Part shown: positions 35,040-45,117 of the stretch, piece after piece
Position numbering within the stretch: the first letter of the stretch is position 1
Layout: each line of letters begins with the position of its first letter
Source: Gammaproteobacteria bacterium
GTDB taxonomy: Bacteria > Pseudomonadota > Gammaproteobacteria > Steroidobacterales > Foliamicaceae
Length of the DNA stretch: 64,000 nt
Assembly: GCA_009838035.1 (NCBI GenBank)
Contig: VXSK01000028.1
Span: forward strand, 176,511 to 240,510
Reading direction: 5' to 3'
Position numbers and translations under genes: made by a program
The notes under the pieces: model-generated
Told to the model about the DNA's origin: nothing
Database searches by the model: none
The model's input: only the letters and a program-made list of their open reading frames with translations

Positions 35040-35441
35040 ATGAAGAAGTATCTGCCCGTGTTCGCTGCCCTGGTACTGGCCGGTTGCGCGTACTCGGAAT
35101 ACCGGACCTCGTATCTTGAGGAATATGCCGGGTATGACTGTAACGAGTTGCGAACGGAGCGTCTGGCTGTTGAGGCCGAGCTCGGTCCAAAGTGGGTGAA
35201 AGGGCTTGCGGCCGGGAATACACCGAGTACGGCGCTGTTTTTCTCCAGTGCGGGTTCGGGTCCTGGGTTTGGAATGGAAGTGCTCAAGACGCGCCAGCCT
35301 AAAGACGACTACGATCCCACCCGGCCGGAGCCTCACAAGGAGCGATTGCAGAACCACGCCAAGTGGCAGGCACTTGCGCAATTGGAACAGATCAAGGGCT
35401 GCCGCCGTGAAGTGAGCGGTCCGCCGGCGCTCCATGAATGA
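35040..35441 (+). CDS. Small lipoprotein of unknown function
   Basis: A 133-residue protein with a lipoprotein signal peptide (FAALVLAGC). The mature part carries YDCNELRTERLAVEAELG and a C-terminal helical segment ending KGCRREV. I do not recognise a family. Its end overlaps the desaturase start by 8 nt. A remnant matching its C-terminal third lies at 55847-55930, so the gene belongs to a duplicated family. Confidence 0.75.
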   Translation: MKKYLPVFAALVLAGCAYSEYRTSYLEEYAGYDCNELRTERLAVEAELGPKWVKGLAAGNTPSTALFFSSAGSGPGFGMEVLKTRQPKDDYDPTRPEPHKERLQNHAKWQALAQLEQIKGCRREVSGPPALHE

Positions 35442-36462
35442 TTCGTCCGCCCGGGCGGGGCAGGAACTCTCGCATTTGGCCGGCAGGCTGTCCAAGTATT
35501 GCCGCGCAAAACTGGGCCGCGCTCTATGGGAGCTCTCCGTGTCCGGATTCCTGTTCCTGAGCTGCTGGCTGGGGGCGCTGGTCGGCGTCGCTTACCTGCA
35601 CTGGCTGTTTGCGCTTCTCTCCATACCTTCGGGCGTTTTCCTGGTGCGCCTGTTCATGATCCAGCACGATTGCGGCCATGGCTCCTTCTTCCGAAAACGC
35701 AAGTGGAACAACCGGGTAGGGCGCGTCATCGGGGTACTCTGCTGGACGCCGTATGCGTACTGGCGCCGGCTGCACGACGGCCATCACGCCACGTCGGGGA
35801 ACCTGGACATGCGCGGCACGGGCGATATCGCCACGCTCACGGTCGCCGAATACCGGAGCCTGACCCCGTGGCGGCAGTTTCTGTATCGCGTCTACCGGCA
35901 CCCGGCCGTGCTGTTCGGGCTTGGACCCACCTATGTGTTCGTCCTCAAACACCGCATGCCGCTTGAGCTGATCCGCGACCTCAAGGACGGCTGGATCAGC
36001 GTAATGAGCACCAATGCCGCCATTGCCGGCATCGCCGTCGCGGGATCGCTGATCGTGGGCCCGCTCACCTTTGTCGTCGTCCACATCGCGACGGTGTTGT
36101 TCGCCGGCACGATCGGAGTGTGGCTGTTCTACGTGCAACACCAGTTCCAGGAAACGGAATGGGACGGCCAGGAAGAGTGGGATTTCCGCCGGCAGGCCCT
36201 GGAGGGCAGTTCGTTCTACGACCTGCCGGCCCCCCTGCGCTGGCTCACCGCCAATATCGGCATCCACCACGTTCATCATCTGAGAAGCCGCATCCCGAGC
36301 TATCGTCTCTACGAGTGCCTCAAGGACATCCCGGAACTGCGCAAGGTCAACCGCCTGACGATGTGGGAGAGCTTCAAATGCGTGCCGCTGGCGCTATGGG
36401 ACGACCGGCAGAGAAAGCTGGTCTCGTTCCGCAGCCTGCGGGCGATGGCGGCGACGCAGTAG
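35434..36462 (+). CDS. Fatty acid desaturase
   Basis: A 342-residue integral membrane di-iron enzyme. The three His boxes are HDCGHGSFF, HDGHHA and HHVHH. Four membrane segments are expected, for example GFLFLSCWLGALVGVAYL. It would insert a cis double bond into an acyl chain, probably of membrane lipids. It overlaps the small lipoprotein gene and is followed by the VOC lipoprotein 30 nt later, so the three may be one operon. Confidence 0.92.
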   Translation: MNDSSARAGQELSHLAGRLSKYCRAKLGRALWELSVSGFLFLSCWLGALVGVAYLHWLFALLSIPSGVFLVRLFMIQHDCGHGSFFRKRKWNNRVGRVIGVLCWTPYAYWRRLHDGHHATSGNLDMRGTGDIATLTVAEYRSLTPWRQFLYRVYRHPAVLFGLGPTYVFVLKHRMPLELIRDLKDGWISVMSTNAAIAGIAVAGSLIVGPLTFVVVHIATVLFAGTIGVWLFYVQHQFQETEWDGQEEWDFRRQALEGSSFYDLPAPLRWLTANIGIHHVHHLRSRIPSYRLYECLKDIPELRKVNRLTMWESFKCVPLALWDDRQRKLVSFRSLRAMAATQ

Positions 36463-36492
36463 CAGAAAGAAGCCCGGGCGGCGCCGCCGATC

Positions 36493-37074
36493 ATGCGAAG
36501 CGCAGTTTTCGGCATATTGGTTTTGTTGGTGGCGGCGTGCTCGCCCGGCGCCGGGGAAAATCAGGAAGCCGACGGCGCGGCCACTGCCGATGGCGACGGG
36601 CCCGCCGGCGAGGCCCTGTATGACGGCGTTCTTTTCAGGCGCGGCAACATCGTGGTTTCGGACCTGGACAGGGCGTACACGATCTGGATCGATCTGTTCG
36701 GGATGGAGATCGATACCGAAAACGTCCCCGACTCCGATTCATTGTCGTACGACCTGTTCAATGTCCCCAACACGGCGCCCACGCGTTTCGCGACGCTGAA
36801 CGCCGGGCTCGGGCAGTCGCGCACGCTGGGGATCTATGAAGTGCCCGGCCTGTTGCCGGACGAACAGGATCGCATCCGCCGGGGCGCCGTGGTGATCAAC
36901 GCCAATGGCCGGCTGGACGCGATCCGGGACGCCTTGCCCGGCCTGGGCCTGAGCATGCTGCGCGAAAAGAGGCTCGTGACCGTCGATCAGCAGGTTGGAA
37001 TCGAGACCGGGTTCCATGACTGGGACGGCAATCTCATCGTCCTGTACGAGCTGGAGGGCGCGCAGAGCCCCTGA
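36493..37074 (+). CDS. VOC (glyoxalase-like) domain lipoprotein
   Basis: A 193-residue lipoprotein (lipobox VAAC). After an acidic linker it has a single VOC-type domain: GNIVVSDLDRAYTIWIDLFGMEI at the start and GFHDWDGNLIVLYE at the end, where such domains carry a metal-ligand Glu. The family includes glyoxalases, dioxygenases and binding proteins; the role here is unknown. Confidence 0.78.
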   Translation: MRSAVFGILVLLVAACSPGAGENQEADGAATADGDGPAGEALYDGVLFRRGNIVVSDLDRAYTIWIDLFGMEIDTENVPDSDSLSYDLFNVPNTAPTRFATLNAGLGQSRTLGIYEVPGLLPDEQDRIRRGAVVINANGRLDAIRDALPGLGLSMLREKRLVTVDQQVGIETGFHDWDGNLIVLYELEGAQSP

Positions 37075-37117
37075 ACGCTGATCCGCACCAGCGCCCGGTG
37101 CAAACGGAGTTCTCCCG

Positions 37118-37969
37118 CTAGGGAACCGACGCCAGAAAGCGATCGATGGCGGCAAGCGCGTCCGGCTCGTTGAGCCAGGGCGCATGCCCTCGGTTGGCGA
37201 CGGTGCAGGTGACCAGGGACGGGACCCGCTTGGCCATTTCGACGAGCGTCTCGGGAGCCAGCAGGTCCGACGTCTCACCGCGCAGGGCGAGCAGGGGGAA
37301 CCGGCCGAGTTTCTCGAACAGGCCCCAGGGGTCCGGGGGTGAACCGCCGAGTTCCTGAAACGCCTTGCCGATATTGGGATCGGATTTCAGGACCGGCTTG
37401 CCGTCGGCGTCGATGCGGTAGGTGCGCCTTGCAATCAGGTCCCAGGTGGCGGCATCGGCATCGGGAAAGGCGACTTCGAACATGATCTTCGTGTTGGCGA
37501 TCGCGTCGTCCCAGTTCTCGGCCGGCTTCAGCTTGCCGACGTACTGAGCGATTCTCAGGATGCCGACCATCGAGACTTCCGGACCGATGTCGTTGATGAT
37601 GGCGCCCGCGAACAGCTCCGGCACCTGTTCGGCCAGGACCATCGTCACGATGCCGCCCAGCGAGGTACCGCAAAAAACCGCCGACCCGATTCCCAGGTGG
37701 TCCAACCACTCGACGACATCGTCCGCATACGTCGTCGGAAAGTAGTTGCGGTAGTTCGGGTCGAAATCCGAACGGCCGCGGCCCCTGAAGTCGAGGGCCA
37801 GGACGCGTCGCGAAGGCCTGAGGTGCCCGGCGAGTTCCACGAAGTCCTCGCTGTTGCGGGTGAGACCGTGCAGGCACACCACCGGTGCCAGGCCGAAGTT
37901 CGATGAGGCGGGCGAGTCGCGAAAGAAGAACTTCAGACCGCAGCGGCTCTTGTAGAAATGCCCGGTCAT
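37118..37969 (-). CDS. Alpha/beta hydrolase
   Basis: A 283-residue cytosolic hydrolase. Motifs: CLHGLTRNSEDF (oxyanion), ALDFRGRGRSD, nucleophile elbow GTSLGG and catalytic His in NRGHAPWLNEP. The ATG at 37969 is used; the longer frame overlaps the AraC regulator. It follows the regulator gene by 13 nt on the same strand, so it may be co-expressed. Substrate unknown, perhaps an ester. Confidence 0.88.
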   Translation of the reverse strand: MTGHFYKSRCGLKFFFRDSPASSNFGLAPVVCLHGLTRNSEDFVELAGHLRPSRRVLALDFRGRGRSDFDPNYRNYFPTTYADDVVEWLDHLGIGSAVFCGTSLGGIVTMVLAEQVPELFAGAIINDIGPEVSMVGILRIAQYVGKLKPAENWDDAIANTKIMFEVAFPDADAATWDLIARRTYRIDADGKPVLKSDPNIGKAFQELGGSPPDPWGLFEKLGRFPLLALRGETSDLLAPETLVEMAKRVPSLVTCTVANRGHAPWLNEPDALAAIDRFLASVP

Positions 37970-37982
37970 GACGCCGGCAACC

Positions 37983-39074
37983 TCATGATCCCGTGCGGAA
38001 CTTCGAAGGCGAGACCCGGTTCCAGCGGATGAACGCGCGCCGGAAGCTCCGCTCGTCGGAATAGTCGAGTTCTTCGGCGACTTCGCCCGCGAGGAGGTCC
38101 TGGGACAACAGGCGCTTGGCGCGCGCATTCAGGGCCTTCCGCCGGACTTCCTGAAACGACGTGTTCGACTCCGCCAGACGGCGCCGCAGGGTCCTGGCGC
38201 TGAGGTTGAGCTGCATTGCCAGCTCATTGGCCGACACGGTCTGCGTCAATATCAGGTCGACGACCCGGTCCACGATCGGCACGTTCGCCGGCGAAACCCT
38301 GAGATTGCTCTCGATCAGCCGGGCCACTTCGCCGAAGATCGCGTTCGGCCGGGGCAGGTCGGCAGGCTGCAGTTTTACCGGCAAGGCGGCCACGGAGTAG
38401 TCGTAGATCAGCGCGTAGTTCCTGCTGCCGTAGGCGGTGGGAACGCCCCAGTACGCGAGCTGGTTGAGCCGGTTGCCCGCGTTTTTGCGTGAATCGCGCA
38501 GGCGGCGCTTGGTCGTGACCTTCAACAGGAATGAATCGATTTCGGCGCCCGCACAAATTCCGAACAGCGTGTGCATGAGGATCACGATGCACTCGAGAAA
38601 ACTGTGGAACTGACGGTCGGTCAGCTCGAACGGGGTGGGAAAGTCCGTGTTGTCGATGGCGTAGATCAGCTTGTCGCCCTGCGTCATGACGTGGTTGTAG
38701 ACGCGGCCGTGCAACAGGTTGAACCCGTTCGCAAACTTGCGCAGCATGCCGTCGAAGCGTTTCGAGCCTGCCGCCTGCGACATCACGAAGTGGAACGCGC
38801 CCGGCAACAGCGGCCGCCTGGACATGCGCACCGTCTCCTCGCTGGTCAGGTCGGCCAGTTTCCCGAGAAGCCTGAAGTAGTCGGAGACCAGCACGGGCGC
38901 CGGTTCGTCATCGTTACCGGTTCGGCGGCGCTGTACCTCGCGCAGCACGGCGGCCAGGTCGATGCCGCTGGTCGAGGCCGCTCTCGACAGCGGTTCGAAC
39001 AGGGAATCGTCCACGCACGGGATGCCCGGACCATTCGCCGAACGCAAGGGAGGGCTGTTATTCGGCATGTCCAT
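37983..39074 (-). CDS. AraC-family transcriptional regulator
   Basis: About 363 residues. The N-terminal 230 residues match the arabinose-binding-type sensor of the OruR/ArgR-like AraC group. The C-terminal HTH pair is clear: ELAMQLNLSARTLRRRLAES and AGEVAEELDYSDERSFRRAFIRW. The start is uncertain (ATG at 39068, 39074 or 39089). It is divergent from the TonB receptor, hydrolase and alcohol dehydrogenase genes and is the likely activator of that operon. Confidence 0.88.
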   Translation of the reverse strand: MDMPNNSPPLRSANGPGIPCVDDSLFEPLSRAASTSGIDLAAVLREVQRRRTGNDDEPAPVLVSDYFRLLGKLADLTSEETVRMSRRPLLPGAFHFVMSQAAGSKRFDGMLRKFANGFNLLHGRVYNHVMTQGDKLIYAIDNTDFPTPFELTDRQFHSFLECIVILMHTLFGICAGAEIDSFLLKVTTKRRLRDSRKNAGNRLNQLAYWGVPTAYGSRNYALIYDYSVAALPVKLQPADLPRPNAIFGEVARLIESNLRVSPANVPIVDRVVDLILTQTVSANELAMQLNLSARTLRRRLAESNTSFQEVRRKALNARAKRLLSQDLLAGEVAEELDYSDERSFRRAFIRWNRVSPSKFRTGS

Positions 39075-39214
39075 ACAGTACCATGCCATTGGCCACAATT
39101 GTCCCTCTGAGATGACCTGTTTTGTCATTGCGGACCGCCCCGGGCAGTCGTCAAATACGGATTGGGGAATATTCGATTCGCTGTATATACAGCTACAAAT
39201 GGAGTAACCGCACC
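39075..39214. promoter_or_regulatory. Divergent regulatory region, AraC regulator and TonB receptor
   Basis: About 140 bp separate the two divergent starts. A GGAG ribosome site lies at 39201-39204, 10 nt before the receptor ATG. I could not pick secure promoter boxes. Confidence 0.4.
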
Positions 39215-41539
39215 ATGTGGCCCAATAAGACAGTTCGCCGAATTCGGTCCGTCGCCCTCGCAAGCGTTGTCGCAGTCCTGGCTTTTTTCGACTTCAGCAG
39301 TACCGGTGTCGCCCAGGAGGCGGCCAGCGACAGGCAGGCAAACGTAATCGACGAGATCATCGTCACGGCACGGCGCAGAGAGGAGTCGCTGTGGAGCGTG
39401 CCCGGTTCGGTTTCGGCCTTCAGCGAGCGCCAGCTGCGCGACCTGCAGGCGACCGACATGCGCCAGGTGCAGTACGCGGTCCCGAATTTTCACTTTCAGA
39501 GAAGCGATTCCTCGAATGCCGCCGTCTATTTGCGCGGCATCGGCCAGAACGACTCCTTGCCCTTCGTCGAGCCGGGCGTCGGCGTCTATATCGACGACGT
39601 CTATGTCGCCCGCACCCAGGCCGCCTTCGTGGAATTGTTCGACATCGAGCGCGTGGAGGTCCTGCGCGGGCCGCAGGGAACCCTCTACGGCCGAAACTCC
39701 CCCGGAGGCGCCGTCAAGCTGATCACCCGGGCGCCGTCCGACGAATTTGAAGCGTTCGCGGAGGTCGGCGCCGGCAATCTCGCCACGAGGATCTACAACG
39801 GCCGCATGAGCGGGCCGTTGAGCGGCGACGGCCGCTGGAAAGGCAAGTTCGCGGTTTCCGGCATCCAGCGCGACGGGCATTCCGAGAACGCGGTGCTCGG
39901 CGGAACCGACGGCGACACCGACACGCTGTCGTTCCGGTCCGGCGTGGACTTCGAGGCGAGCGACAGCCTGAGTTTCTCACTCCGCGTCGAAGGAAAATTC
40001 GAGCGTCCGGACCGCTCGCTCACACCGATCCGGAAAACCCCGCTCACGCTGTTCGAAGATCCGGTAGGCGCACCGTTCAGCCCGAGGACCTACCTGCCGA
40101 CGGAGGAAGCGTTCGGTTCGCCCTATGTCGTGGAAGGCACGGCGAACACCTTTGCCGACCTGACGACGCACGGCGCCTCGTTCAAGATCAAGTGGCAGTT
40201 CAGCGACGACTGGTACCTGGAGAGCATCACCGCCTACCGCAAGCTCTCCTGGGATTTCATCCTGGATGCCGACAGCACGCCTTTTCCGGTGCTCGACATT
40301 CCGGTCTACGAAGACGACGACCAGTTTTCCACTGAGCTGCGGTTCGCGCTGGAACGCGACAGCGGCCTGTCGTTCACGGGCGGCGTTTACCTGTTCAACG
40401 ACGACGACGTGGTGCTGGCGGGATTCGACGATGCGTCGGCATCGTTCCAGTTCCTCGGGCTCTTCTTCCCGATCATCAGTGTCGGCGTTCCATCGGGCGG
40501 ATACGGTGAGAGCGACCAGCGCACGCGCTCAATGGCCGTGTTTGCCGACATCACTTTTCCTATTACGGATACCACCAGCTTCGAGATCGGCGCCCGCTAC
40601 ACCAACGACGAGAAGGAGGTCACACGGCGCGGCGAGTTCTTCTTTGACCCGACGCTGTCCCTGAGCCTGGATCGGCCGCCGTTTCTGTCCGGCGTCGGGT
40701 TTCCCGGCGAGAACCTGCAGGACGAGCAGGACTGGAGCGCGGTCACGCCGCGCGCCGTGCTTTCTTACCAGCCGAACGACGGGCTCACGGTGTACGGGTC
40801 CGTTTCGCGCGGCTTCAAGAGCGGCGGTTTCCCCGGGCGGGCGTTTGCCAGCAGCGAGTTCAAGCCGTTCGATCCGGAAACCGTCTGGACCTACGAGGCG
40901 GGCATCAAGGGCAGGGGCGCGGACAACCGTTTAACCTGGTCGGCCGCGTATTTCTACAACGACTACAAGGATCTGCAGCTGAACGGCTTCGGCCAGGACC
41001 CCGTAACCGGGCAGTTCGTCAGCCTGTTCACCAACGCGGCGTCGGCGGAGATTCACGGCGTGGAGGGCGTGGTGTCCTACCGGCCCAACGACCGTCTTTC
41101 GATCGACGCCTCCGTCGGCTACCTGAACGCGGAATACGAGGAATTCGAGATACTTGTTCTCGGCATGCTCACCGACGTCAGCGACCGGCGTCTGCCGAAT
41201 GCGCCCGAGTGGACCGGCTTCCTGGGCATGACCTGGTCCGACCAGCTCACCCCGAACGTCGCGGCGACGGCGCACGTCGATATCGCCTACAAGGGCGGCC
41301 ACGCCAACGAATCGACGGACTCCCCCAACCTCGCCGTCGCCGCGGCAACCTACATCAACGCTTTCGTGTCGATTTCCGGCGACGACGAGCGTTGGGAAGT
41401 GCGTTTGGGCGGCACCAACCTGACCGACAAGGCGCGAGCCGCGCAGAGCTTCAATACCGCTGAGTTCTCCGGCGTGGAAACCGCCTTCATGGGGATGCCC
41501 CGCCTGTACGATATACGGCTTTTATGGCGCTTTGACTGA
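39215..41539 (+). CDS. TonB-dependent outer-membrane receptor
   Basis: A 774-residue receptor. Signal peptide to about residue 32, then a TonB-box-like DEIIVTARRREESL. The plug domain has VYLRGIGQNDSLPFVEPGVG, VEVLRGPQGTLYGRNSPGGAV. The barrel shows repeated aromatic strands and ends with an aromatic (RLLWRFD), as expected for barrel insertion. It resembles the IroN/BtuB-like catabolic receptors common in Sphingomonad-type and marine Gammaproteobacteria. With the downstream hydrolase and dehydrogenase it may import an ester substrate. Confidence 0.92.
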   Translation: MWPNKTVRRIRSVALASVVAVLAFFDFSSTGVAQEAASDRQANVIDEIIVTARRREESLWSVPGSVSAFSERQLRDLQATDMRQVQYAVPNFHFQRSDSSNAAVYLRGIGQNDSLPFVEPGVGVYIDDVYVARTQAAFVELFDIERVEVLRGPQGTLYGRNSPGGAVKLITRAPSDEFEAFAEVGAGNLATRIYNGRMSGPLSGDGRWKGKFAVSGIQRDGHSENAVLGGTDGDTDTLSFRSGVDFEASDSLSFSLRVEGKFERPDRSLTPIRKTPLTLFEDPVGAPFSPRTYLPTEEAFGSPYVVEGTANTFADLTTHGASFKIKWQFSDDWYLESITAYRKLSWDFILDADSTPFPVLDIPVYEDDDQFSTELRFALERDSGLSFTGGVYLFNDDDVVLAGFDDASASFQFLGLFFPIISVGVPSGGYGESDQRTRSMAVFADITFPITDTTSFEIGARYTNDEKEVTRRGEFFFDPTLSLSLDRPPFLSGVGFPGENLQDEQDWSAVTPRAVLSYQPNDGLTVYGSVSRGFKSGGFPGRAFASSEFKPFDPETVWTYEAGIKGRGADNRLTWSAAYFYNDYKDLQLNGFGQDPVTGQFVSLFTNAASAEIHGVEGVVSYRPNDRLSIDASVGYLNAEYEEFEILVLGMLTDVSDRRLPNAPEWTGFLGMTWSDQLTPNVAATAHVDIAYKGGHANESTDSPNLAVAAATYINAFVSISGDDERWEVRLGGTNLTDKARAAQSFNTAEFSGVETAFMGMPRLYDIRLLWRFD

Positions 41540-41569
41540 AGCGCCGCAAGGCCGCAAAGGGCGAAAGCG

Positions 41570-42517
41570 ATGATTGACCGGCAGTGCGCCAAGCTGCTCG
41601 AGAATGCCCAGGGCATCCTGATGGAAATCCTGGCCTCGGAAAGCGACCCGGTCGCCATCGGCCGCAAGTACACGGCCGCGCTGATGGACACCTTCCTGGG
41701 AGAAAGGGCCAACGGCGTGGAAACGCGGGATTGTCGGATCCGGACCGATTCCACCGAAATCCCGGTCCGCTTCTACCGGCGGAATCACGCCGCGGCCGAT
41801 TCAATAGGGAAGCTGGTGCTGTTTTTTCACGGCGGCGGCTGGAGTGTGGGCGACATCGACAGCTACGATGGATTCGTGCGGCGCTTGTGCGCGGAGACCG
41901 GAGCAGACTATCTTTCGGTCGATTTTCGCCGCGCCCCGGAGAACAAGTTTCCCACCGCCCACGAGGACTGCTACCAGGCCGCGCTGTGGGCCTTCGAGAA
42001 CAGCGAAGCGCTGGGAATCGACCCCTCCCGGATCGGCGCGATGGGCGACAGCGCCGGCGCCGCCCTGGCGACGGCCGTTTCCTGGCAGATTGCGCGGCAA
42101 ACGGACTACCGCGTGAACGCGCTCTATCTCCTGTACCCGTTCCTCGACCTGCGCGACGATCACGAAGCCTACGCATCGAGGATCACGTTCGGCGACGGGA
42201 ACTACCTGGTGGGGCGCGCGGGCCTGACGGCCGCGAAGCAGTGGTACCTGGATGACGACACCCCCACCGAGGATCCGCTGGTCTCGCCGATGTTCATCCC
42301 CGACCTTGAATCGCTGCCGCCGACGACAATCATCACGAGCGGACACGACCCGAACCTGGACGAGGGCAAACTGTTTGCCGAGAAGCTCGAGCAAAGCGGC
42401 GTTCGGGTCAGCGCGACGCACTTTGCGTCCGCATTCCACGGCTTCATGCCCTTCGGCGTGCTCGACGTCGCCGGCGACAGTATCCGGGCCCTCGCAAAGG
42501 CGATTGCAGAACAATGA
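41570..42517 (+). CDS. Alpha/beta hydrolase, hormone-sensitive-lipase type
   Basis: A 315-residue cytosolic esterase. HSL signature HGGGW, nucleophile elbow GDSAGA, Asp in SGHDPNLDEG and His in AFHGFMPFG. It would cleave esters of short or medium acids. The stop overlaps the alcohol dehydrogenase ATG (ATGA), so products (alcohols) probably pass to that enzyme. Confidence 0.92.
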   Translation: MIDRQCAKLLENAQGILMEILASESDPVAIGRKYTAALMDTFLGERANGVETRDCRIRTDSTEIPVRFYRRNHAAADSIGKLVLFFHGGGWSVGDIDSYDGFVRRLCAETGADYLSVDFRRAPENKFPTAHEDCYQAALWAFENSEALGIDPSRIGAMGDSAGAALATAVSWQIARQTDYRVNALYLLYPFLDLRDDHEAYASRITFGDGNYLVGRAGLTAAKQWYLDDDTPTEDPLVSPMFIPDLESLPPTTIITSGHDPNLDEGKLFAEKLEQSGVRVSATHFASAFHGFMPFGVLDVAGDSIRALAKAIAEQ

Positions 42518-43674
42518 ATTCAGAAGACGTCAGACCGCTCAATTTCAGCACGACACGCTCGCTGGTCTGTGAGCTGGGCGCAATCGGCCAGCTCGGCGAA
42601 ATTTGCGCCTCCTTGTCCCCCGGCAAGGTGTTCCTGGTGACCGACCCCGGGATCATTGCGGCGGGACTGCACGAGGCGGCGTTGGACAGCCTGACCGGCG
42701 CGGGCCTGGCGTGTTCGGTATTTCAGGACGTTCAGGCCGACCCGCCGGAAGAAATCGTGCTGAACGCGCTGGACCTGGCGCGCAACGAGAAGATAGGCAC
42801 GGTAGTCGGGCTGGGCGGGGGAAGCTCGATGGACGTGGCCAAGCTGATCGCCGCGTTGTGCTATTCGTCGCAGGCGCTTGCCGACGCGTACGGAATCGGC
42901 AACCTCACGGGCGAGAGGCTGCCGCTGGTGCAGATCCCCACTACCGCCGGAACCGGGTCCGAGGTCACGCCCATATCCATCATCACGACCGGGGCCACGA
43001 CCAAGGCCGCGGTCATTGCGCCGCAACTGCTGCCCGACGTCGCATTGCTGGATCCCGAGCTCACCGTCGGCCTGCCGCCGCACGTGACCGCCGCGACCGG
43101 CATCGACGCGATGGTTCATGCGACCGAGTCCTTCACCAGCGCGATTCACAAGAACCCCTACTCGGACATGCTGGCGACGCAGGCACTGACTCTGATGTCG
43201 GCCAATATCGAAACAGCCGTGCACGATGGCGGCGACTTGGCGGCGCGCACGGCCATGCTGTTCGGCTCCCTCCTGGCCGGACAGGCGTTCGCCAACTCCC
43301 CGGTCGCCGCCGTCCATGCGCTCGCCTATCCGCTGGGCGGCCACTTCCACATCCCACACGGCCTCAGCAACTCGCTGGTGCTGCCGCACGTATTGCGGTT
43401 CAACTACGAAACGGCGGCGGATCAGTATGCGACGCTTGCCGAGATCGTCATGCCAGGGGTAGGCGAGGGCAGAGCTTCCGAGTCCTTGCCCGACTACTTC
43501 GAAGCGCTTGTGGACCGCCTGAAGATGCCGTCGAAGCTCCGCGAACTGAACGTGCCCGAAGACAGCCTGCCGATGCTCGCGAGCGACGCCATGCTGCAGC
43601 AACGCCTGCTGGTCAACAATCCGCGAAAAGTGAGCGAGCAGGACGCGTTGCGGATCTACGAGGCGGCCTACTGA
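42514..43674 (+). CDS. Iron-containing alcohol dehydrogenase
   Basis: A 386-residue NAD(P)-dependent enzyme. Nucleotide motif GLGGGSSMDVAKL, then PTTAGTGSEVTP. Metal ligands: Asp in GIDAMVHATE, His in that segment, and His residues in HALAYPLGGHFHIPHG. It would oxidise an alcohol from the upstream esterase or reduce an aldehyde. Third gene of the TonB receptor operon. Confidence 0.93.
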   Translation: MNSEDVRPLNFSTTRSLVCELGAIGQLGEICASLSPGKVFLVTDPGIIAAGLHEAALDSLTGAGLACSVFQDVQADPPEEIVLNALDLARNEKIGTVVGLGGGSSMDVAKLIAALCYSSQALADAYGIGNLTGERLPLVQIPTTAGTGSEVTPISIITTGATTKAAVIAPQLLPDVALLDPELTVGLPPHVTAATGIDAMVHATESFTSAIHKNPYSDMLATQALTLMSANIETAVHDGGDLAARTAMLFGSLLAGQAFANSPVAAVHALAYPLGGHFHIPHGLSNSLVLPHVLRFNYETAADQYATLAEIVMPGVGEGRASESLPDYFEALVDRLKMPSKLRELNVPEDSLPMLASDAMLQQRLLVNNPRKVSEQDALRIYEAAY

Positions 43675-43698
43675 GCGCCGCCGCCGGCGCGGCTTGCG

Positions 43699-44952
43699 TC
43701 AGTGCAGGCTCAGCAGTTTTCTTTGAACGACGATGTCACAGGCCGTGTCTCCGCACTGCAGCCCGCCATTGTCATTGCGGTAGCCTGAGCCGACGGTGCG
43801 GAATTTCTGATCCAGCACCACCGTCCTGAGGTTATGGCCCTGGTTGATCTCTCCGAGATTGACGACGGTCACCGGTCCCAGGTCCCGGTCGTCGACCAGC
43901 AGCCGGCCGACGATGGAGTGGGTCCAGTAACGGTAGGCCCCACGATAGAACGCCCCGCTTCGGAGGTCGTCGTTGTCCTCGCTGAAATCGCGCGTGAACC
44001 GGATCGTCACCGTCCCGAATCGCGAGTCCGTCGAGAAGTCGCCGCGATGGTCCCTGGGCATCGATGCGATCTTGACGAGCACCGCGGGATCGACCCGCTC
44101 GAAAGCCGCCGCCCACTCGTCGGAAGAGGCCGGCTCAAGCCCGTTCACGATCCTGGCCGCATGTATCCGGTCGGCCCGCACGGCGAGCTCGTCGTGCACC
44201 GCGGGGAGCAGTGCGGCCGAGTTGGTCACGACCAGCGGGTAATACGGCAATCGGCAGATCTTGTCCCTTCGGTGCGTACTGCCGCCCACGGTGACGGTGT
44301 TTTCGACCATGAACACGGTTCGCAGGTACTTGCCGTCGTATTCGCCTTCGCACCAAACGTCGCACTGGCTGAAGCGCGAGCTGTAAAGCCGTAGCGCGGC
44401 GTTCTCGCCGAGGCGCCAGTCCCCGGACTTCCGCGTACCGATGAATTCGGCGCCGTTGTCCGTCGTCGCCAGTACGCTGAAGCTACCGCCGCTGGCGGCC
44501 TGCGCCAGGTAGGTCGTTTCATCGGTGGCCGCTCTCGGATAAAGAAAGAAAGCGAAGTCGCCGCCGACATCGATCTCCACCGGGACGCCACTTACATCGG
44601 CCACGCCCCGAATATCGTGAAACAGGGAGAAGTTGTCCTCGGCGCCGACGCCCTCGCGACCCTGAACGAAGCTCCAGTAATTGCGGTTCGGAACCATGGC
44701 GCCGGGCCCGGTCCCCGACGTCTTGATGCCGATGAAGACGCTCTCCACGACCCTGTAATACGGATATTCGTCAGTGTGCTGGAAGATGTAGCGAAACCGG
44801 TTGTTCTCCAGCCCCTCACTCGAATGCCCGTAGTCGATCGAAGCCAGCTCCCGAAAGCAATCCCCGTCGCCCAACTCCAACGAATCGGCCTGCAAAGCCC
44901 CGCCGAAAAAAGCCGCGACAAACACCACCGCCCAGAGCAACCGCGAACCCAT
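43699..44952 (-). CDS. Secreted protein of unknown function
   Basis: A 417-residue protein with a Sec signal (LLWAVVFVAAFFGGALQADS). The rest looks beta-rich with several Cys residues (CFREL, QCDVWCEGE, CRLPYY, LQCGDTACD), probably disulfide-bonded in the periplasm. I do not recognise a domain. The ATG at 44952 was chosen because it begins the signal peptide; the frame opens 31 codons earlier. It is convergent with the dehydrogenase gene. Confidence 0.75.
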   Translation of the reverse strand: MGSRLLWAVVFVAAFFGGALQADSLELGDGDCFRELASIDYGHSSEGLENNRFRYIFQHTDEYPYYRVVESVFIGIKTSGTGPGAMVPNRNYWSFVQGREGVGAEDNFSLFHDIRGVADVSGVPVEIDVGGDFAFFLYPRAATDETTYLAQAASGGSFSVLATTDNGAEFIGTRKSGDWRLGENAALRLYSSRFSQCDVWCEGEYDGKYLRTVFMVENTVTVGGSTHRRDKICRLPYYPLVVTNSAALLPAVHDELAVRADRIHAARIVNGLEPASSDEWAAAFERVDPAVLVKIASMPRDHRGDFSTDSRFGTVTIRFTRDFSEDNDDLRSGAFYRGAYRYWTHSIVGRLLVDDRDLGPVTVVNLGEINQGHNLRTVVLDQKFRTVGSGYRNDNGGLQCGDTACDIVVQRKLLSLH

Positions 44953-45117
44953 ACCCAACAACCCCGATTCCTTCCTCAACCGCACACATTCGCCCGAAGT
45001 ATAAGCCCGCAGATTCCGTGGAAAAGTTCGCAACTGCATAGACATTCTTGCCGTAATAGCGTTTGTTGCGAACGACGCAGTGTTTTAACATAGGTGCCAT
45101 TCGCCCCTAGGCAGTAC

